Of a stretch of DNA of 44,371 nucleotides, positions 7,979 to 16,021 are shown piece by piece. The position numbers and the translations under genes were made by a program. This DNA comes from Azohydromonas australica DSM 1124 (GTDB taxonomy: Bacteria > Pseudomonadota > Gammaproteobacteria > Burkholderiales > Burkholderiaceae_C), in the NCBI RefSeq assembly GCF_000430725.1, contig NZ_KE387219.1, positions 31,753 to 76,123 on the forward strand, written 5' to 3'. Each line of letters begins with the position of its first letter. The stretch's first letter is position 1. The notes beneath the pieces were generated by a model, which saw only the letters and a list, made by a program, of their open reading frames with translations, had not been told where the DNA came from and ran no database searches.

Positions 7979-8980
7979 TTACTCGCCGTCCTTGCGGAAG
8001 GCGCGGCTGTACACGCGCCGGCAGTTGCATTCGAAGATGTCGGTGCGCTGCTTCGACGTCAGCCACTCGATGCTCTCGATCACGGGCTTCATGTCGTCGT
8101 AGTCGCGGCCGCTCACCGGGTCGCGCGCGCTGCCGGTGCCCGGCTTCTCGGTGCCGAAGAGCACGTTGTCGGTGCCGGCCACCTTGATCAGCAGCTCGAT
8201 GGCTTCCTTGGAGTAGTTGCAGGTGTCGAAATAGAGCTTGCGCAGCTGCTCGTCGAAGCTCACGGCCTCGCCCTTGCGCGCGTTCCAGGAGCGGAAGCGG
8301 CCCATCTGGTAGGGGATCGCGCCGCCGCCGTGGGCCACCACGATCTTGAGCTCGGGGAACTTGTCGAAGACCTTGGCGCCCAGCAGCGAGACGATGGCGA
8401 TGCTCTCCTCGTTGATGAACTTGAGCGTGTAGCTCTCGCGCGCGCTGCAGCTGCCCGCGGAGTGGATCAGGCCCGGCACGTCGAGCTCGACCATCGCCTG
8501 GTACAGCGGATGCCAGAACTCCTCGCCCAGCCCCGGCGGCGTGGGGCCGGCGCCTTCGGTGGGGTCGGGGTTGATCAGGCAACCGACGAAGCCCAGCTGC
8601 TCGACGCAGCGGCGCAGCTCCGGAACGGCGCGCTGCTCCAGCGGCTCGTCCATGTACTGCGGCAGGCCCGCCACGCCGCGGAAGCGGTCGGGGAACAGCT
8701 CGACGAAGCGCGCGATGAGGTCGTTGCAGTGGCGCGACCACAGCTCCGTGACCTTGCCCGGCTTGACCGAGTGCATCTGCAGGTACGGCCGCGGCGAGAT
8801 GAACTGCACGTCGGTGCCCACGCTGTCCATGGTGCGCACCAGCTCCTCGGCCACCTTGCGCACCGAGGCTTCGGGAATCTTGGGCAGCGTGTGCGGGTTG
8901 GCCCGGCCGCCGATGAGTTCCGCCATGAAGCGGAAGCTCTCGGGCGGCATGACGATGTGGGCGTGCGAGTCGATGATCAT
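7979..8980 (-). CDS. Amidohydrolase-family protein, LigJ / ACMSD type (possible 4-oxalomesaconate hydratase or decarboxylase)
   Basis: A 333-residue TIM-barrel amidohydrolase of the amidohydrolase-2 group. Likely metal ligands are His6 and His8 (DSHAHIV), His173 (LIHSAG) and His217 (VAHGGGAIPYQMGRFR). The last acidic position is Glu278 (LFGTEKPG), not the Asp usual in decarboxylases such as ACMSD. From memory, a Glu there and the HGGGAxPYxxGRxR pattern are features of 4-oxalomesaconate hydratases (LigJ). I therefore favour a hydratase acting on a ring-cleavage product, with a decarboxylase of an aromatic or muconate acid as the alternative. It lies 11 bases from the RidA-like gene and 38 bases upstream of a Rieske oxygenase. 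The cluster also holds a LigB dioxygenase and aldolase-like proteins that would fit before and after it. Confidence 0.88.
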   Translation of the reverse strand: MIIDSHAHIVMPPESFRFMAELIGGRANPHTLPKIPEASVRKVAEELVRTMDSVGTDVQFISPRPYLQMHSVKPGKVTELWSRHCNDLIARFVELFPDRFRGVAGLPQYMDEPLEQRAVPELRRCVEQLGFVGCLINPDPTEGAGPTPPGLGEEFWHPLYQAMVELDVPGLIHSAGSCSARESYTLKFINEESIAIVSLLGAKVFDKFPELKIVVAHGGGAIPYQMGRFRSWNARKGEAVSFDEQLRKLYFDTCNYSKEAIELLIKVAGTDNVLFGTEKPGTGSARDPVSGRDYDDMKPVIESIEWLTSKQRTDIFECNCRRVYSRAFRKDGE

Positions 8981-8990
8981 GAAATGCTCT

Positions 8991-9389
8991 TCAGCGGTCA
9001 GTGGAGTGAACGAAGGCCAGGAATTCCAGCTGCAGCGCCATGCCGTGCTGCAGCTCGTGTTCGACGATGTGCCGCGCCGGGCGGTCGTGCGGATCCGGGA
9101 AGCGCCGCAGCCACTGGGCGTTGACGGCGTCGCGCGCGGCCGGGTCCTTGAGGTAGACCGTGAGCCTGGCCACGTCCTCCAGGCGCGCTCCGCCGGCCTC
9201 CAGCAGCCGGTCCATGTGGGCGAAGGCGTTGGACGCCTGCGCCGCGGCGTCCGCCGGCAGCTCGCCGGTGGCCGGGTCCTTGCCGGCGATGGCCGAGGAG
9301 CACAGCAGCGGGCCCACGCGGGCGGCTTGCGGAATGGGGGCCTTGTGGGCCAGGCCCAGGAGGTCGATGGAGCGCGGGGAGCGTTTCAT
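8991..9389 (-). CDS. RidA/YjgF-family protein (enamine/imine deaminase type)
   Basis: A 132-residue RidA superfamily protein. It shows the core SSAIAGKDPATGELP, then an A-x-x-Q-A-x-x-A-F-x-x-M-D helix, LTVYLKD, and near the C-terminus RPARHIVEHEL, where an Arg sits at the place of the conserved carboxylate-binding Arg. RidA proteins hydrolyse reactive enamines or imines; some family members are 2-aminomuconate deaminases in nitro- or aminoaromatic pathways. It is encoded 14 bases after the GntR regulator and next to an ACMSD/LigJ-type gene, so a pathway-specific deaminase or tautomerase is possible. A generic protective role cannot be excluded. Confidence 0.88.
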   Translation of the reverse strand: MKRSPRSIDLLGLAHKAPIPQAARVGPLLCSSAIAGKDPATGELPADAAAQASNAFAHMDRLLEAGGARLEDVARLTVYLKDPAARDAVNAQWLRRFPDPHDRPARHIVEHELQHGMALQLEFLAFVHSTDR

Positions 9390-9403
9390 GCTGGGTCGGC
9401 GCG

Positions 9404-10144
9404 TCAGGCGCCGTCGTGGTCGAAGAAGCTCATCGGCACGGTGGCCAGGAACTCGGAAAAGCCGGTGGAGCCCATGGGCACGTGCAGCAACATGGCCTGC
9501 GCCGCGCCCGCCTCGTCGCCGGCCTGGATGGCGCGCGCGATCTTCAGGTGGTCCTGCAGCGACTTGCTGATCTGCGCCTTGCTCTGGAAGTCCCTGGCGC
9601 GATAGCGCTGGATCAGGCGGCGCGCCAGGCGGATCTGCTCGGCGACGTACTCGTTGCGGCTGCCGGCGTAGATCGTCTCGTGGAAGAAGGTGTTGGCCAG
9701 CGCGTACTCGGCCGAGCCGCCGTTGATGGCCGCGTCCTGGCAGCGGGCCAGGGCCTCGTCCAGGCGCTGGCGCAGCTCGTCGTCGATGCGGCGCGCCGCG
9801 AGCTTGGCGCACACCGCCTCCAGCTCGCCCAGCGCTTCCATCATCCCGCGCACCTTGCCGATGGACAGCCGCGCCACGGTGACGCCCTGCCGCGGCGCGA
9901 TGCGCACCAGGTCCCGCGCGGCGAGCTGCTGCAGCGCCTCCCGCACCGGGGTGCGCGAGACGTCGAAGCGCGCGGCCAGGGCGCGCTCATCCAGTACCGC
10001 TCCGGGCGGCAGCTTGCCGCTCTCGATCTCGTCCTGCAGCGCGGCCCGTATCTCGTTGGCCCGGCCGGCGCGGGGGCGCAGTTCTTCGGTGCTGAGGGCG
10101 CTGTCCATGGGGGTGGGGTTGCTGGGTTCGTTGGGCGTGCTCAT
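9404..10144 (-). CDS. GntR-family transcriptional regulator (FadR/FCD subfamily)
   Basis: A 246-residue regulator. The winged helix spans about residues 27-90 (ALAARFDVSRTPVREALQQL, then RQGVTV in the wing), followed by an all-helical FCD effector domain with ELEAVCAKLAA, NTFFHETIYAGSRN and LQDHLKIARAIQAGD. Such proteins usually repress catabolic operons and release DNA when they bind a carboxylic acid effector. I chose the ATG at 10144 because the region upstream has no domain and carries regulatory-looking repeats; the longer frame to 10351 is not supported. The ribosome site is weak. It is the first gene of the leftward operon and divergent from the rightward operon, so it is the likely control switch for both. 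Confidence 0.92.
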   Translation of the reverse strand: MSTPNEPSNPTPMDSALSTEELRPRAGRANEIRAALQDEIESGKLPPGAVLDERALAARFDVSRTPVREALQQLAARDLVRIAPRQGVTVARLSIGKVRGMMEALGELEAVCAKLAARRIDDELRQRLDEALARCQDAAINGGSAEYALANTFFHETIYAGSRNEYVAEQIRLARRLIQRYRARDFQSKAQISKSLQDHLKIARAIQAGDEAGAAQAMLLHVPMGSTGFSEFLATVPMSFFDHDGA

Positions 10145-10506
10145 GGCGTGAATGAAATATACGTTCAATGCTCTGTGGCATGCAAGCAATGGATTTCCCG
10201 AATGCCACATCTTCTGTCCACAGAACCGCTGAGGCTGTGGTGTCCGTAGCTTAGCGCCGTGTCGCACGGCGGCTCTCCTGAGCAACCGCGCGTGGCGCTT
10301 GCGCTCTCGCTCCATAGGAGGAGTGGCAGCTGGCAACCGGCTTGTGTCCACAAAAGGCGCTCAGATGGACACCTGGATCCTCCGAAGCCTCGGGAAAACA
10401 CCAATCCGTAAACGCCAGATAAGCGCTTCTGGTGTATTTACATCGATGTTTGGTATGCCACAGAATCCGCTCCATCGACACAACGCCTGTTGCGAGAGGA
10501 CTTGAG
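10145..10506. promoter_or_regulatory. Divergent control region of the two catabolic operons
   Basis: These 362 bases separate the GntR gene from the acyl-CoA ligase gene and contain no supported gene. The 10-base core ATGCCACAGA occurs once on the plus strand (10455-10464, 43 bases before the ligase ATG) and once on the minus strand (10172-10181, 28 bases before the regulator ATG), with a shorter copy ATGCCACA at 10202-10209. The copy near the ligase is part of the near-palindrome TGGTATGCCA (10451-10460). Two further dyads share the core TGTCCACA: TTCTGTCCACAGAA at 10212-10225 and TTGTGTCCACAA at 10342-10353. These are GntR operator candidates. I could not assign confident -35/-10 boxes. Confidence 0.6.
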
Positions 10507-12633
10507 ATGACGGATTCCGCCCCGCGTACCGACCTGCAGCCGGTCGGCCGCGTGCTCCAGCCGCGATCGATCGCCATCGTCGGCGCCTCGGCCGACCCCC
10601 GGTCCTTCGGCGGCTTCGTGCTGGCCAACCTGGAGCGCTTCGGCTGGCAGGGCCGGTTGCATCTGGTCAGCCGCAGCAGCACCGAGATCAACGGCCGCCC
10701 CTGCGTGAAGACGGTGGACGAGCTGCCCGAAGGCATCGACCTGGCGGTGCTGGCGATTCCCGAAGCCGGCGTGATGGACGCCGTGCGCGGCCTGGCCGCG
10801 CGCCGCACCCACGCCGCGGTGCTCTTCGCCTCCGGCTATGCCGAGACCGGCGACGAGGGCCGCCAGCGCCAGGAGCAGCTCGCGGCGCTGGCGCGCGAGG
10901 CCGGCATGCTGCTGGTGGGCCCGAACTGCATGGGCTTCACCAACTTCGAGGCCGGCGTGCCGCTGACCTTCGAGCCCGTGTCGCCCTATCCGTGCAACGG
11001 CCGCCCCGGCATCGGCGTGGTGGCGCAGAGCGGCGCGATGGCGGCGTGCCTGCGCGACGCCTTCATCGGCCGCGGCCTGCCCCTCACGGCGGTGTTCTCC
11101 ACCGGCAACGAGGCCGGCGTGGGTGTGGAGGACCTGCTGGCCCACTACGTCGCCGACGCGCAGACCCGCGTCATCGCCGCCTACGTCGAGCAGGTGCGTC
11201 GCCCGCAGCAGTTCCTGGCGCTGGCGCGCCGGGCGCGCGAGGCCGGCAAGCCGCTGGTGCTGCTGATGCCCGGCAAGAGCGAGCGCGCCCGCGAGGCCGC
11301 GGCCTCGCACACCGGCGCGCTGGCCGGCGACCACGCCACGGCCTCGGCGTTGCTGGCGCGCGAGGCGGTGGTGCAGGTGGACTCGCTGGACGAGCTGTTC
11401 GACACCACGGCCATCCTGCTGCGCCACCCCGCGCCGCAGGTGGGCGGCGTGGCCTTCATGACCGGCTCGGGCGCGATGAAGAACATCGCGCTGGACTTCG
11501 CCGACGACATCGGGTTGCCCATGCCTGCCCTGGCGCCGGCCACCGTCGAGGCGCTGCAGGCCAAGCTGCCCAGCTACGCCGTGGCCGAGAACCCGCTGGA
11601 CTACACCACCATCGGCGTGCGCCAGCCGGGACTCGTCGGCGAGATCGCGGACACGCTGCTGGCCGACCCGCACATCGCCAGCCTGGTGCTGGCCATTCCC
11701 GTGGGCCCGGCGGTGGCGCAGCGCGACAAGGCCGAGCACCTGGTGCCCGCGCTGGCGCGCTCGAAGAAGCCCGCGGTGCTGGTGCTCAGCGGCGACAGCG
11801 GCCCGATCGAGCCCTTCTTCGTCGAGGCGATCCAGGCCAGCGGCGTGCCGATGTTCCGCTCCGGCGACCGCGCGCTGCGCGCGCTGCGCCGCGTGGCGAT
11901 CTACGGCGAGAACCTGGCCCGCGCCGGTCGCGCCGCCGCCGCGGCCCGCATGGTCCAGCTGCCCGGCCCCGTGCCGGCCAACGGCATCTTCGCGGAGTAC
12001 CAGGGCAAGGCCTGGCTGGCCGAGGCCGGCATCGAGGCGCCCCGCGGCGCGCTGGCCCGCAGCGTGGACGAGGCGCTGCGCATCGCCGGCGAGATCGGCT
12101 GGCCGGTGGTGATCAAGGCCCAGGCCAGCGCGCTGCCGCACAAGAGCGACGTCGGCGGCGTGATCGTCGGCCTGGCCGACGCGGCAGCCCTGCGCCAGGG
12201 CTGGGAGCAGCTGCACCAGAGCGTGAAGCGCCACCGCCCCGAGCTGCAGCTCGACGGCGTGCTGGTGGAGGCCCTGGGCGCGCGCGGGCTGGAACTCGTC
12301 GTGGGCGCCCGGCGCGACGCCGACTGGGGCCCGGTGGTGCTGGTCGGCCTGGGCGGCGTGTGGATCGAGGCGCTCAAGGACGTGCGCCTGATCCCGGCCG
12401 ACCTGGCCGAGGACGACATCGCCGAGGAGCTCTCGCGCCTGAAGGCGGCCTCGCTGCTGCGCGGCGTGCGCGGCGCACCCGCGGTGGACGTGCGCGCGGT
12501 GGCCCGCGTGGTCGCCCGCGTGGGGGCGCAGATGCGCGCCAACCCGCAGATCACCGAGATCGACATCAACCCGCTGGTGGCCTACCCCGAGCGCGCGCTC
12601 GCGCTGGACGCGCTGCTGGTGTGCAAGCCCTGA
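10507..12633 (+). CDS. Acyl-CoA ligase of the ADP-forming acetyl-CoA synthetase family
   Basis: A 708-residue fusion protein. An N-terminal CoA-binding domain (RSIAIVGASADPRSFGG, about 20-36) is followed by succinyl-CoA-ligase-like domains with the phospho-His motif ASHTGALAG (His268), then a C-terminal ATP-grasp domain from about residue 480 (GWPVVIKAQASALPHKSDVGG, VLVGLGGVWIEALKD, TEIDINPLV). Members convert an acid, CoA and ATP to acyl-CoA, ADP and phosphate; the family also contains pimeloyl-CoA- and feruloyl-CoA-synthetase-type (Fcs-like) enzymes. It is the first gene of the rightward operon, with GAGAGG before the ATG at 10507, and probably activates the pathway acid. An ATG-less extension upstream to 10432 is rejected because it runs through the operator region. 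Confidence 0.92.
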   Translation: MTDSAPRTDLQPVGRVLQPRSIAIVGASADPRSFGGFVLANLERFGWQGRLHLVSRSSTEINGRPCVKTVDELPEGIDLAVLAIPEAGVMDAVRGLAARRTHAAVLFASGYAETGDEGRQRQEQLAALAREAGMLLVGPNCMGFTNFEAGVPLTFEPVSPYPCNGRPGIGVVAQSGAMAACLRDAFIGRGLPLTAVFSTGNEAGVGVEDLLAHYVADAQTRVIAAYVEQVRRPQQFLALARRAREAGKPLVLLMPGKSERAREAAASHTGALAGDHATASALLAREAVVQVDSLDELFDTTAILLRHPAPQVGGVAFMTGSGAMKNIALDFADDIGLPMPALAPATVEALQAKLPSYAVAENPLDYTTIGVRQPGLVGEIADTLLADPHIASLVLAIPVGPAVAQRDKAEHLVPALARSKKPAVLVLSGDSGPIEPFFVEAIQASGVPMFRSGDRALRALRRVAIYGENLARAGRAAAAARMVQLPGPVPANGIFAEYQGKAWLAEAGIEAPRGALARSVDEALRIAGEIGWPVVIKAQASALPHKSDVGGVIVGLADAAALRQGWEQLHQSVKRHRPELQLDGVLVEALGARGLELVVGARRDADWGPVVLVGLGGVWIEALKDVRLIPADLAEDDIAEELSRLKAASLLRGVRGAPAVDVRAVARVVARVGAQMRANPQITEIDINPLVAYPERALALDALLVCKP

Positions 12634-12645
12634 AGGACGAGACGC

Positions 12646-13848
12646 ATGAAGCTGGAGTTTTCCCCCGCCGACGAGGCCTTCCGCCAGGAGGTGCGCCGCT
12701 TCGTGCAGGAGCGGCTGCCCGCGCGCATCCAGCGCAAGGTGGAGCTGGGCCTGCGCCTGGAGCACGAGGACTACGTGACCTGGTTCCGCATCCTGGAGGA
12801 GCGCGGCTGGATCACGCCGGGCTGGCCGGTGGAGCACGGCGGCCCGGGCTGGACGGCGCTGCAGCGCTACATCTTCGACGAGGAGACGCTGCTCGGCGGC
12901 GCGCCGCGCATCATCGCCAGCGGCATCCAGATGCTGGGCCCGGTGCTCATCGCCTTCGGCACGGCCGAGCAGAAGGCCAGGTACCTGCCCGACATCCGCC
13001 ACAGCAACACCTGGTGGGCCCAGGGCTTCTCCGAGCCCGGCGCGGGCTCGGACCTGGCCGCCCTGCGCACCACCGCCGTGCTGGAGCCCGACGGCCGCCA
13101 CTTCGTCGTCAACGGCCACAAGGTCTGGACCTCCTACGCGCAGTGGTGCTCGATGATGTTCGCGCTGGTGCGCACGGACCCCGACGCGGCCAAGCCGCAG
13201 GAAGGCATCAGCTTCCTGCTCATCGACATGGCCTCGCCCGGCGTGCAGGTGCGCCCGATCCGCATGCTCGAAGGCGGCGAGGACCTCAACGAGGTGTTCC
13301 TCGACAACGTGCGCGTGCCGGCCGAGAACCTGGTGGGCGAGCTGCACAAGGGCTGGACCTGCGGCAAGTACCTGCTGGGGCACGAGCGCACCGGCATCGC
13401 CGGCATCGGCTCTTGCAAGCAGCAGCTCGCCCGCGCCCGGCGCCTGGCGCAGCTGCAAGGTCTGGACGGCGACCCGCTGCTGCAGGCGCGGCTGGCGCAG
13501 TTCGAGATCGAGCTGCTGGCGCTGGAGTTCACGGCGCTGCGCCTGCTCAGCCCGAACCAGGGCAGCCGCGTGCCGGCGGTGGAGGCCTCGATGCTCAAGG
13601 TGCGCGGCACCGAGCTGCGCCAGGCCCTCTACGAGCTGCTGGTGGACATCGCCGGGCCGCACGCCGTGCCCTTCGACGCCGAGCTGCAGCGCCTCGAAGC
13701 GCTGGAAGCCCTGGACGGCGAACCGCCGGCGCCGGACGGGCTGGGCTCGCTGGCGGCCAACTGCCTGGACGCGCGCAAGTTGTCCATCTACGGCGGCGCC
13801 AACGAGGTGCAACGCAACCTGATCGCCAAGGCCGTGCTGGCGGCCTGA
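12646..13848 (+). CDS. Acyl-CoA dehydrogenase, subunit-like copy A
   Basis: A 400-residue FAD-dependent acyl-CoA dehydrogenase. It has the N-terminal helical domain, the WAQGFSEPGAGSDLA segment (flavin/substrate contact), NGHKVWTSYA, and a C-terminal YGGANEVQRNLIAKAVLA stretch. It lacks the RxQFGxPLxxFQ flavin-binding segment in the middle of the C-terminal domain. The next gene shows the opposite pattern, so the two look like complementary partners, as in the heteromeric FadE26/27- and FadE28/29-type enzymes of steroid side-chain breakdown. The gene starts 12 bases after the ligase stop. It introduces a 2,3 double bond into the acyl-CoA; electrons would go to ETF. Confidence 0.93.
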   Translation: MKLEFSPADEAFRQEVRRFVQERLPARIQRKVELGLRLEHEDYVTWFRILEERGWITPGWPVEHGGPGWTALQRYIFDEETLLGGAPRIIASGIQMLGPVLIAFGTAEQKARYLPDIRHSNTWWAQGFSEPGAGSDLAALRTTAVLEPDGRHFVVNGHKVWTSYAQWCSMMFALVRTDPDAAKPQEGISFLLIDMASPGVQVRPIRMLEGGEDLNEVFLDNVRVPAENLVGELHKGWTCGKYLLGHERTGIAGIGSCKQQLARARRLAQLQGLDGDPLLQARLAQFEIELLALEFTALRLLSPNQGSRVPAVEASMLKVRGTELRQALYELLVDIAGPHAVPFDAELQRLEALEALDGEPPAPDGLGSLAANCLDARKLSIYGGANEVQRNLIAKAVLAA

Positions 13849-13859
13849 GGAGAACCACC

Positions 13860-14990
13860 ATGGATTTCGCGCTCAACGACGACCACCTGGCGCTGCGCGA
13901 GGCGGTGCAGCGCTTCTGCGACGGCGAGTACCCCGCGCACGAGCGCGGCAACGTGCCGGTGCCCGAGACGGCCGCGCGGCGCCACGCGGCGATGGCGGAC
14001 ATGGGCCTGCTGGGCCTGCCCTTCGATCCCGAGCTGGGCGGCAGTGGCCAGGGCCCGGTGGAGACGATGCTGGTGGCGCAGGCGCTGGGCCGTGCGCTCG
14101 GCGGCGGCGCCTGGTTCTCCAGCATCGTGCTGGCCGGGCAGCTGCTGGCGCGGGCGGGCTCGCCCGCGCAGTGCACGCAATGGCTGCCGCGCGTGGCCGC
14201 CGGCGAGCTGCGGCTGGCACTGGCCTGCAGCGAGCCCCAGGCGCGCTACCACTTCGACGACGTGCAGACCCGCGCCCGCCGTGACGGCGCCGGCTGGGTC
14301 CTGGACGGCCGCAAGAGCCTGGTGCTCGACGGCGACAGTGCCGAGCTGCTGCTGGTGGTGGCACGCACCGCGGGCGAGCGCCACGGCCCCGAGGGCCTGA
14401 GCCTGTTCGCCGTGGATGCGGACGCACCGGGGCTGAGCCTGCACGGCTTCAACACGCTGGACGGCCGCCGTGCCGCCCACGTGGAACTGCGCGGCGTGAA
14501 GGTGGACGCCGGGCGGCTGGTGGGCGCCGAAGGCGCGGCGCACGTGCTGCTGGACGAGACGCTGGACCGCGCCAACGCGGCGCTGTGTGCCGAGGCGGCC
14601 GGTGCCATCGAGGCGCTGGTCGATCTCACGACGGAGCAGCTGCGCACGCGCAGGCAGTTCGGCGCGCCGCTGGCGAAATTCCAGGTGCTGCAGCACCGCC
14701 TGGCCGACATGGTGATCGCGCTGGAGCAGGCCAAGTCGATGGCCTGCGCCGCGGCCATGGCGCTGGAGGTGGACTCGGTCTCGCAGCGCCGGCGCCTGGT
14801 GTCTGCCGCCAAGGTGATGGTGGCGCAGCTGGGCCGCCAGGTCAGCCTGGCCGCGATCCAGATGCACGGCGCCATGGGCATGACCGAGGAGTGCCGTGTC
14901 GGGCACTACGCCAAGCGGCTGATGGCCATCGGCCAGACCCTGGGCGACGCGCACCACCACCTGCGCCGCTTCAGCGAGCAGGCGCACTGA
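13860..14990 (+). CDS. Acyl-CoA dehydrogenase, subunit-like copy B
   Basis: A 376-residue acyl-CoA dehydrogenase homologue with GAGGAG before the ATG at 13860. It retains RRQFGAPLAKFQVLQHRLADM (flavin contact) and QMHGAMGMTEE near the C-terminus, where other family members keep a catalytic or structural acidic residue. The usual xEPxxGSD segment is degenerate (LACSEPQARYHFDDV). It therefore complements copy A, which has the GSD segment but not the RxQFG one. I infer an obligate heteromer with the protein encoded 11 bases upstream. Neither gene resembles the long-chain FadE of E. coli. A frame covering the same bases extends far upstream through copy A, but only this part is a real protein. 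Confidence 0.93.
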   Translation: MDFALNDDHLALREAVQRFCDGEYPAHERGNVPVPETAARRHAAMADMGLLGLPFDPELGGSGQGPVETMLVAQALGRALGGGAWFSSIVLAGQLLARAGSPAQCTQWLPRVAAGELRLALACSEPQARYHFDDVQTRARRDGAGWVLDGRKSLVLDGDSAELLLVVARTAGERHGPEGLSLFAVDADAPGLSLHGFNTLDGRRAAHVELRGVKVDAGRLVGAEGAAHVLLDETLDRANAALCAEAAGAIEALVDLTTEQLRTRRQFGAPLAKFQVLQHRLADMVIALEQAKSMACAAAMALEVDSVSQRRRLVSAAKVMVAQLGRQVSLAAIQMHGAMGMTEECRVGHYAKRLMAIGQTLGDAHHHLRRFSEQAH

Positions 14991-15026
14991 CCCGCCCCGA
15001 AGAACGACATCCACAGGAGACACCAG

Positions 15027-16007
15027 ATGAACCGTTGCCGTTTCATGAAGACGCTGCTGGCCGCAGCGGTCCTCGGCCTGGGCGCCGGCGCCCAGGCGCA
15101 GGACAAGCCGCCCATGCGCATCCTCGTGGGCTTCGCGCCCGGCGGGTCCACCGACATGGTCGCGCGGCTGCTGGCGGAGAAGCTGCGCCAGCCGCTGGGC
15201 CAGACCGTCATCGTCGAGAACAAGCCCGGCGCCGGCGGGCGGCTGGCGGCGGAGGCGCTCAAGAGTGCCCCGCCCGACGGCCAGACCTGGATGCTCGCGC
15301 CCAACGCCACCGGCGTGTTCCAGCACGTGCTCTATCCGGCCTCGGTGCTGAAGTACGACCTGCTGACCGACCTGGCGCCGGTGGCGATGGTGGTGTCGTA
15401 CCCGCTGGCGCTGGCGGTCAACAGCCGCACCGGCGTGTCCAGCGTCAAGGACTACATCGGCTGGGTCAAGGCGCATCCCAAGGAAGGCACCTTCGGCTCG
15501 GCGGGGCTGGGCGGCCACACGCACTTCAGCGGGCTGCAACTGGCCAAGGCCGCGGGCGTGGCGCTCAGCGTCGTGCCCTACCGCGGCAACGGCCCGCTGG
15601 TGACGGATCTGGTGGGCGGGCAGGTGGCCGCCGGGATCATGACCGCGGGCGACATCGCGGCGCACCAGCGCGGCGGGCAGGTGAAGGTGATCGGCGTGTT
15701 CGGCGCCAAGCGCTCGGCGCTGCTGCCCGACGTGCCCACGCTCGTGGAGCAGGGCTTCAACGTGGACACGGGCGACGCCTGGACCGCGCTGTGGGCGCCG
15801 GCCAAGACCCCCAAGGCCGAGATGGAACGCATGCAGGCCGCCGTCAAGCAGGTGCTCGCCATGCCCGACGTGCGCGACATCCTCATCAACAAGCAGACCA
15901 TGACGCCGGACTTCCGTCCCGCCGGCGAGGTCGATGCGCTGCTGCGCAAGGAAATCGAGTACTGGGGCGCGGTCGTCAAGGCCACCGGCTTCCGGCCCGA
16001 GCAGTGA
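15027..16007 (+). CDS. Bug/TctC-family periplasmic solute receptor, copy 2
   Basis: A 326-residue Bug receptor with a clear Sec signal peptide (Met-Lys-Thr-Leu-Leu, a hydrophobic core, cleavage near AQAQ, about residue 25). Family landmarks are RILVGFAPGGSTDMVARLLA, IVENKPGAGGRLAA, PYRGNGPLVTDLVGGQV and LPDVPTLVEQG. An AGGAGAC site precedes the ATG. It is related to copy 1 in the leftward operon (both share the WMLAPNAT / WMIAPNAT and TALWAPAKTP / TAMWAPAKTP segments), so the two may bind the same or closely related compounds. No TctA/B permease lies nearby. Confidence 0.93.
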   Translation: MNRCRFMKTLLAAAVLGLGAGAQAQDKPPMRILVGFAPGGSTDMVARLLAEKLRQPLGQTVIVENKPGAGGRLAAEALKSAPPDGQTWMLAPNATGVFQHVLYPASVLKYDLLTDLAPVAMVVSYPLALAVNSRTGVSSVKDYIGWVKAHPKEGTFGSAGLGGHTHFSGLQLAKAAGVALSVVPYRGNGPLVTDLVGGQVAAGIMTAGDIAAHQRGGQVKVIGVFGAKRSALLPDVPTLVEQGFNVDTGDAWTALWAPAKTPKAEMERMQAAVKQVLAMPDVRDILINKQTMTPDFRPAGEVDALLRKEIEYWGAVVKATGFRPEQ

Positions 16008-16021
16008 GCGCGAGGAACACC

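Noticed and set aside
10145..10351. Extended N-terminus of the GntR regulator
   Set aside because: The extension has no domain and overlaps the mirrored repeats that look like operators.
10438..13812. A 1124-codon minus-strand open frame opposite the acyl-CoA ligase and first acyl-CoA dehydrogenase
   Set aside because: Its length comes from third-position GC bias; the composition is unlike a real protein and the plus strand encodes two recognised enzymes.
10992..14990. A 1332-codon plus-strand frame that could be read as one giant protein
   Set aside because: Only its last 376 codons (from 13860) are a real protein, the second acyl-CoA dehydrogenase; the rest is out of frame with the ligase and first dehydrogenase.
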